Below are positions 58,852 to 64,000 of a DNA stretch of 64,000 nucleotides, piece by piece. The stretch lies in assembly GCA_007258455.2 (NCBI GenBank), contig VDFB02358134.1:208800407-208864406 (forward strand), written 5' to 3'. The position numbers and the translations under genes were made by a program. The notes beneath the pieces are model-generated. The model was given only the letters and a program-made list of their open reading frames with translations, was not told the DNA's origin and did not search any database. How positions within the stretch are numbered: the first letter of the stretch is position 1; every line of letters starts with the position of its first letter. Source of the stretch: Sequoia sempervirens. Lineage: Eukaryota > Streptophyta > Pinopsida > Cupressales > Cupressaceae.

Positions 58852-59482
58852 CATACATATAAATTTAGACTTGAAATACATTACAATAAAATATTTGATT
58901 CGATAAACTACCCAATTTAATGTAGTCTTTTTTCTTCTTGCATCAAACTCCTCAACAATTGGAGATATTCACAAAATTTCTTCCTTTTTAATGTTTAGTT
59001 CTATATCTCTCCAAGAATTACTAAAAACTATAGAATTAAACAATGCATAATGTTAAATTATAACAATTCAATCATGTAATGAACATTGCAACACCTCAAA
59101 CATCAAAATTTGAGTTCATATAATCAAATTTAATGTAAAAACTCTATTATTTCCTTCCTAGAAGTTGAAAACCAAAAACTGGTGATGGAAAGTTCATGCA
59201 AAGGTGGTGGAATGTGTAAATTATTGCATGTGATTTCTCCAATAGTCTCAAAAAGTGTTCTTTTATCATATCACACATAGAAGAAGTAGAATAACAGAGC
59301 ATGTGGGCCAAGTTACAGGTGTCAATACCTTTTTTACCATTGTTAGAAAGAGGAAAAATGCACTCATGTTATAATGTGCTCATGTTATAATGTGAGTGTT
59401 TTGGATTACTCTTCCAACATCCATATTTCAAATTTTCAAAAGCATGCTCACATTTTTGAAAAATTTGAATTTTTCACTTGGT
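58852..59482. other. Spacer with loose CATGTTATAATG copies
   Basis: No gene. At 59357-59396 two CATGTTATAATGTG words stand head to tail, resembling the subterminal palindromes of Element II. Confidence 0.5.
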
Positions 59483-59592
59483 TAAGGGTTTAAGTTTTAG
59501 GGTTTAGAGTTTAGGGTTTAGGGTTTAGGGTTTAGGCTTTAAGGTTTAGGGTTTAGGGTTTAGGATTTATAGTTTAGGGTTTAGGATTTAGG
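59483..59592. repeat. Telomere-type (TTTAGGG)n tract
   Basis: About 14 TTTAGGG or one-base-variant units (GGTTTAGAGTTTAGGGTTTA words). Plants usually have TTTAGGG telomeres, but this tract is internal to a transposon and degenerate. Confidence 0.85.
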
Positions 59593-59599
59593 TCCAACA

Positions 59600-61100
59600 C
59601 CTCCCTCCCATTCCATTTCTCTCTCTCCCTCTCTCTTAAGTCTCTCTCTCCCACCCTAACTAGAGAACTCTCTCTCTCCCTTTCTCTCAGGTCCCTCCCT
59701 CCTACCCACTCTCCCTCTCTCAGGTCTCTCTCTTACTCCCTCTATGTCACCCCCACTCCCTCTCCATCTCCCTCATGTCTCTCTATCTCTCCCAATCCAT
59801 CTCCCTCTCCCTCCCACTCCCTATCTCTCCCACCCCCATCTCAAGTCTCTCCCTCCCACCCTAACTAGAGAACTCTCTCTCTCTCTCCCTCTTTCTTAGG
59901 TATGTCTCTCCCACCCCCTCTCTCCACTCTCAAGTCTCTCCCTCCCATACTAACTAGAGAAATCTCTCTCCTATCTCTCCCACTCCCTTTCCCTCTCTCA
60001 AGTCTCTCCCTCCCACCCTAACTAGAGAACTCTCTATCTCTCCCCCTCTCTCATGTCTCTCCATCCTACCCTAATTAGAGAACTCTCTCTCTCTCCCTCC
60101 CTCCCTCTAAGGTCTCTCCCTCTCTTAGGTCTCTCTCTCTCACTCCCTCTATGTCTCTCCCACTCCCTCTCTCTCCCACTCCCCCTCTCTGTCAAGTCTC
60201 TTCCTCAAGCACCCTATCTACATAACTTGATAACTCTCTCTTTCCCTCTCTCTTAGGTCTCTACCTCCCACCCTATCTCATTCTCTTAGGTATCTCCCTC
60301 CCACCCTAACTAGATAACTCTCTCTCTCCATCTCTCTTAGGTAGATCTCTCCCAACCCATTTCCCTCTCTGAAGTCTCTCCCTCCCACCCTAACTAGAGA
60401 AATCTTTATCTCTCTCTCACTCCCTCTCTCTCCCACCACCTCACTCCCTCTCTCTCATGTCTCTCTCCCCGCCCCTCTCCCTCTCTCAAGTCTCTCTCTC
60501 TCCAACCCTAACTAAAGAATTCTCTCTCTCTCTCTCTCTTAGGTCTCTTCCTCCCACCCCTTATCTCTCTCTCTCTCTCACCCCCTCTATCTCTCTCCCA
60601 CTCCCTCCCTCACTCTCTCTTAGGTCTCCCTCCCACCCCTCTCTTAGGTCCCTCCCTCAAGAACCCTACCTACACAACTAGATAACTCTCTCTCTCTCTT
60701 TATCTCCCCCCTTCATTCCTCCCTCTCATCCTACCTATATAAGTCTCTCTCACTCCAACCCCCTCTCTCCTACTCCCTCTCTCTTAGCTCTCTCTCTCTC
60801 TCCCTCCCTCTCTCTCTCTCTCACACTCCATCTCTCTTACACCCATTCTCTCTCCATATTTCTCAGGTCTCCCTCTGGCACCCTACCTCTCTCTCTCTCT
60901 ATCCCTCACACCCTACCTCAATATTTCATTGTCACTCTAACCCCTCTCTCTCACTCCCTCTCTCTCTCTCTCTCCCTCTCTCTTAGGTCTCTCACTCCCA
61001 CCCCCTCTCCCTCTGACCCTCTTTAGAGAACTAGCTCTCTCCCTCCCTCTATCCCTCCCACCCTACCTAGATAGATCCCTCTCACTCCAAACCCATCTCT

Positions 61101-61141
<41 letters not shown>

Positions 61142-61270
61142 TCTCTCAAGTATCTCCCTCCCACCCCCTCTCCATCTCTCAATTATCTCTCTCTCTCTCT
61201 TAGGTATCTCCATCCCTCTCTCCCTCCCACCCTACCTAGACAAATCTCTCTCTCTCTCTTAAAATTCTCC
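59600..61270. repeat. CT-rich minisatellite with CCACCCTAACTAGAGAA units
   Basis: 1.7 kb of CTCTCTCC words in which CCCACCCTAACTAGAGAACT recurs at about 59650, 59858, 60013, 60068, 60302, 60384 and 60502 with variants, along with CTCTTAGGTCTCT. It is a decayed tandem array rather than a simple dinucleotide repeat. The orphan end at 35068 has a similar CT block inside it. Confidence 0.88.
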
Positions 61271-61274
61271 CTCC

Positions 61275-61465
61275 CTCTAAATACATACATACATACTTAC
61301 ATACATATGGGAATACATACATACATACATATAGGTGTACCAACATACATACATACATAAATACATACATACATAGATAAATATATGCATGCATGCATAC
61401 ATGCATACATACATATGGGTATACATACATACGTACAAGTATGCATACATACATACATAAATTTC
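61275..61465. repeat. (CATA)n tetranucleotide repeat
   Basis: About 190 bp of ACATACAT words with CATATGGGTATACATACA interruptions. The long open frames across it on the minus strand are composition artefacts. Confidence 0.9.
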
Positions 61466-61535
61466 ATACAAGCACACATAAAAATAAATAAATATACATA
61501 ATTTTAACAAACTAGCATTTAACACATGTAGCAAG

Positions 61536-61662
61536 ACATAACATGAGCGCATTATAATGTGCTCACATTATCTCTTGCTTAGGAAACTCAAGCACAAATG
61601 CAAAAAAATATGTCAAAAATATGAAATAATGTGAGTGCATTATAATGTGCTTATGTTATTGC
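61536..61662. repeat. Right subterminal CATTATAATG palindromes of Element II
   Basis: Two copies, centred at 61550-61559 and 61638-61647, each in a wider dyad (GTGAGYGCATTATAATGTGC). They correspond to the single good copy near the left end. Confidence 0.75.
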
Positions 61663-62464
61663 TTGCTTTGGGAATCCAAAAATTTTTGGATTGGATTTTC
61701 TATGGATTTCCAACCCAAAGGCTTGGAGTTCTTTCCAAATGTCCAAAGACATGTTTTTGCATATTTTAAGAAATGTCACATAATTCTGTCTATGCTCTCC
61801 ATTAGGTTTGCACATGTTTCAAGGTTGAGTTAATTGCACACATGGGTAATCATAGGCTCTCTCTTAGCTATTTAATGATGCAATTTTTTCACATTTTTAA
61901 AATGTTAAGCCATTAAACTTTAATGTCTTTTGTTTGTGTGTCTCTTTTTGTTAGAAAACTAATGTTCGATATTTTTTACTTTAAACGTTCATTGAAATTT
62001 GAAATAAATTACAAATTTATAAACTAGAATCCATTCTCCACATTTAAGAAAAAATGATTTTTGATTAATTATCAAAAGTTGTAGGGTTAGCATGGCCAAA
62101 ATTCTATTTTTTAGTTGTGTCCACTTTGAAATTTAGTAAAAATCATATATTCGTTTAAAAATTATCAGAAAAATCAAGCATAAACTACATGTTATTAGAT
62201 AATTTCTCACTAAAGTGATTATAAAATACCAAAAAAAGTTAACCTTTTGAGGGAGCCACAATAGATGCTATGTTATGTTTTCAATACCTGTTTATGTGGC
62301 TCCCTTTTTTGAACCTCGTAATCTCTATCATTCAAAAAAAATAGAACTTTTAGAAGGTAGACTCAAAGCACTTCTTACACTGTTTTTGTTGCATCTTAAA
62401 ATTTTGAGTGTAACTATCCTTATTTTGTCATTGAAGGTCAGAATTTCTTGATTTTAGAAAAAAA

Positions 62465-62513
62465 GTGGCCACTTAAGACCCCTTTTTTGCCCTACATCTT
62501 TTTGCACTTACCC
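62465..62513. repeat. Right terminal repeat of Element II
   Basis: Ends CATCTTTTTGCACTTACCC at 62513. Inside it, GTGGCCACTTAAGACCCC. The closest sequence is the orphan end at 35068, followed by the left end at 37921. Confidence 0.65.
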
Positions 62514-62843
62514 AGTAGTGGGAAATGACTCTGACAATGCCTATTTGGTATTTGGAATAATTACCTTGACCTGTAGAAAAGTTACTACACTGTATGATAC
62601 CAATCTTGGTGACCCAACCAAATTAATGGGGATAACCCTCACTGACTAATTTGGATCTACTTGTGCTTTCAAAATAATTATTTTCTCATATATAACCATT
62701 TTTTTTCTATTCTTTCCCACTTTTTTACTTCAACAACTTTGGATTCTTCTACCACCCTTCTCTTCTTTACCAAAAATCATCAAAATCAGTATTATATTTG
62801 GTTTTTATTTTTCTTACTTGGGTACTTAATTGCTACACCTTTT

Positions 62844-64000
62844 AATTTGTGGGGGTCAGGATCTAGGTCAGCAGAGTTGGAGGGTGATCAGTTGTGTGAT
62901 TTACTTGAGGAGGTTCTTGCCCACCTAGGTCCTAGATAGGAGGGTGATTAGCTAGTGGTTAGGGAGAGAGAGAGGTCTCCTCAGAGGAGAGCGGTTATAG
63001 TAGAGTAGGAGGCTATTTTAGGGGGTCATATGAGAGATATTTTAAGGGAACACCCTCCTACTTTTGATAGGATTGATAGTGGTTTGGAGGTAGATACATG
63101 GATGATTGATTTGAATAGGTTATTAGTCATGCAATTGTATGGTAGTAACACCAAGGGGAGGTGTGCCATCATGCACCTTAGAGGTTTTGTGTCTACTTGG
63201 TGGTGTTTGGAGGAGAAAAATATACATTTGGATATAGGTTCAATCTATTGGGAGATGTTTCTAGAGAGATTCAAAGGTCATTTTATGTCTGATCATTGGA
63301 GGCAATGTCTTACAGATGAATTTCATGAGCTAAGGAAAATGGTGATATCAGTTGATCAATATGAGCATAGATTTTATGAGCTTAAGAAATATGTTGGAAT
63401 AGGTGACGATAAGGCTATGTTGGTGCAACATTTTATTAGGGGCTTGAATTCCCATATTAGTGGGGGTGTTCATGTGTTTGAGCCAAAAACCATGGAGGTG
63501 GTAGTGGAGAAGGCTTGGATAGTAGAGGAGAATTTGACCATGGCACTAGGTGGTCATACAGGTGTGCATATTCGTAGTGCACCTCCAATAGGTTTTAGTT
63601 CTCGAGGTGGCCAGACTTAGGTAGTAGGTTCCTTTAGGAGCCATCATGCACCCGCTAAGGGTGGACAACAACAGTAGCAACAACACTCTCAGTCAAAACC
63701 TCAGAATTCTTAGTCTCAGCATGGTAGTAGGTCTCAGTTCAGGAGGGATAGGAGTTGGAAATGAAACAAGCATTATCATTCTAATTAGCGAACTTAGAGT
63801 ACATAGTCTGTAGCTAGTAGGGGCAGTTTCTAGCAGTCTAGTGCACCTTTAGGTGGTAGGGGTTTTGGTAGAGGGACAAGATGTTTTTCTTGCAGCTAGC
63901 AGGGCCATAGAAGTAGAAAGTGTCCTGAAAAGGGAACATCAATAGCTATTCAGAGGCCAACAACTTTAGATTCGATAGTAGGCAATGCATGTAGATCCCA
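62844..64000 (+). pseudogene. gag: Ty3/gypsy gag, decayed, running off the window
   Basis: One uninterrupted frame (ignoring stops) from about 62844 to the end. Core: ILREHPPTFDR, WMIDLNRLL, MHLRGFVSTWW, FKGHFMSDHWRQ, DEFHELRKMVISVDQYEHRF, FIRGLN, as in the retrotransposon gag family (PF03732). Then a Gln/Ser-rich linker and a zinc knuckle at 63882-63923 (CFSC, stop, QGHRSRKC), C-x2-C-x4-H-x4-C with a stop in place of one spacer residue. Twelve in-frame stops by my reading: 62937, 62949, 63006, 63618, 63675 and seven further, nearly all TAG; no frameshift. The 5' LTR and primer site are not identified between 62514 and 62840, possibly because Element II inserted there. Confidence 0.88.

Larger units (their letters stand above)
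37921..62513. mobile_element. Element II: 24.6-kb relative of Element I, inverted and nested
   Basis: Left end GGGTTGGTGTAGAAAGATG at 37921; right end, reversed, GGGTAAGTGCAAAAAGATG at 62513; about 26 of 35 terminal bases agree. The flanks are ATTA and AGTA (one mismatch). Gene 2b runs rightward from 38163 and gene 1b leftward from 57270, so the gene pair is convergent as in Element I but with left and right exchanged. CATTATAATG palindromes lie near both ends. The extra length comes from insertions: PPR-derived satellite in a gene 2b intron, 350-bp tandem repeats, GC-rich insertion in a gene 1b intron, FB copy 2 in a gene 1b exon, a SINE and a CT minisatellite. The gene content is firm; the exact ends less so. 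Confidence 0.7.

Noticed and set aside
59483..59592. A true chromosome end (telomere)
   Set aside because: The TTTAGGG units are few, variant and flanked on both sides by other sequence; this is an internal tract.
61236..61552. Three overlapping Met/Tyr/Cys/Val frames on -
   Set aside because: Translation of the CATA tetranucleotide repeat in every frame.
35068..62513. Element II starting at 35068 rather than 37921
   Set aside because: The sequence match of the 35068 end to 62513 is better, but the flanks TCTT and AGTA disagree, while ATTA and AGTA differ by one base; kept as a separate orphan end.

Overview
This is nuclear DNA from a land plant with a repeat-rich genome. The plant signals are a Ty1/copia element with an initiator-Met tRNA primer site, TTTAGGG telomere-type repeats, pentatricopeptide-repeat (PPR) gene debris, a Pol III SINE, and C-to-T decay in CG and CHG contexts. 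A gymnosperm would fit, but the sequence does not prove it. I see no intact host gene. Everything was read by eye, and all percentages and counts are my own hand counts.

Layout. 1-1046: remnant of a von Willebrand A-domain gene. 1424-6579: decayed Ty1/copia element with both LTRs. 6580-13395: AT-rich, non-coding, with foldbacks and a short terminal-inverted-repeat family (called FA here). 13396-14152: a 757-bp non-autonomous element (FB copy 1) with a perfect 4-bp target duplication. 14346-29452: Element I, a 15.1-kb DNA transposon. 29453-37920: mostly non-coding, with a possible gypsy LTR, CT-rich arrays and an orphan transposon end. 37921-62513: Element II, a 24.6-kb relative of Element I in opposite orientation, swollen by nested insertions (PPR-derived satellite, about 350-bp tandem repeats, a GC-rich LTR-like insertion, FB copy 2, a SINE and a CT-rich minisatellite). 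62514-64000: start of a decayed Ty3/gypsy gag that runs off the window.

The system of interest is the pair of large DNA transposons. Both have ends starting GGGT and 4-bp target duplications in the FB relatives. Both carry the same two convergent genes. Gene 1 is a transposase-like protein with a C-x2-C-x9-C-x-H finger, a (V)xDFxENY block, WSDNxxxQFKN and HGKGxHDGxGAxxKR. Gene 2 is an unrecognised protein with a proline-rich N-terminus, a conserved block of about 110 residues (HFWxxWxMVFDxPP, then YFLRKLYxEFxLxKxPNYF) and a tail of very short exons. Element I also has arrays of the palindrome CGGGATCCCG near both ends, at exact 22-bp spacing on the right and as a 41-bp (19+22) dimer on the left. 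These look like phased binding sites. All copies here are dead (stops and frameshifts), but the two independent copies of each gene agree on frame, splice sites and motifs, which is strong evidence that both genes are real.
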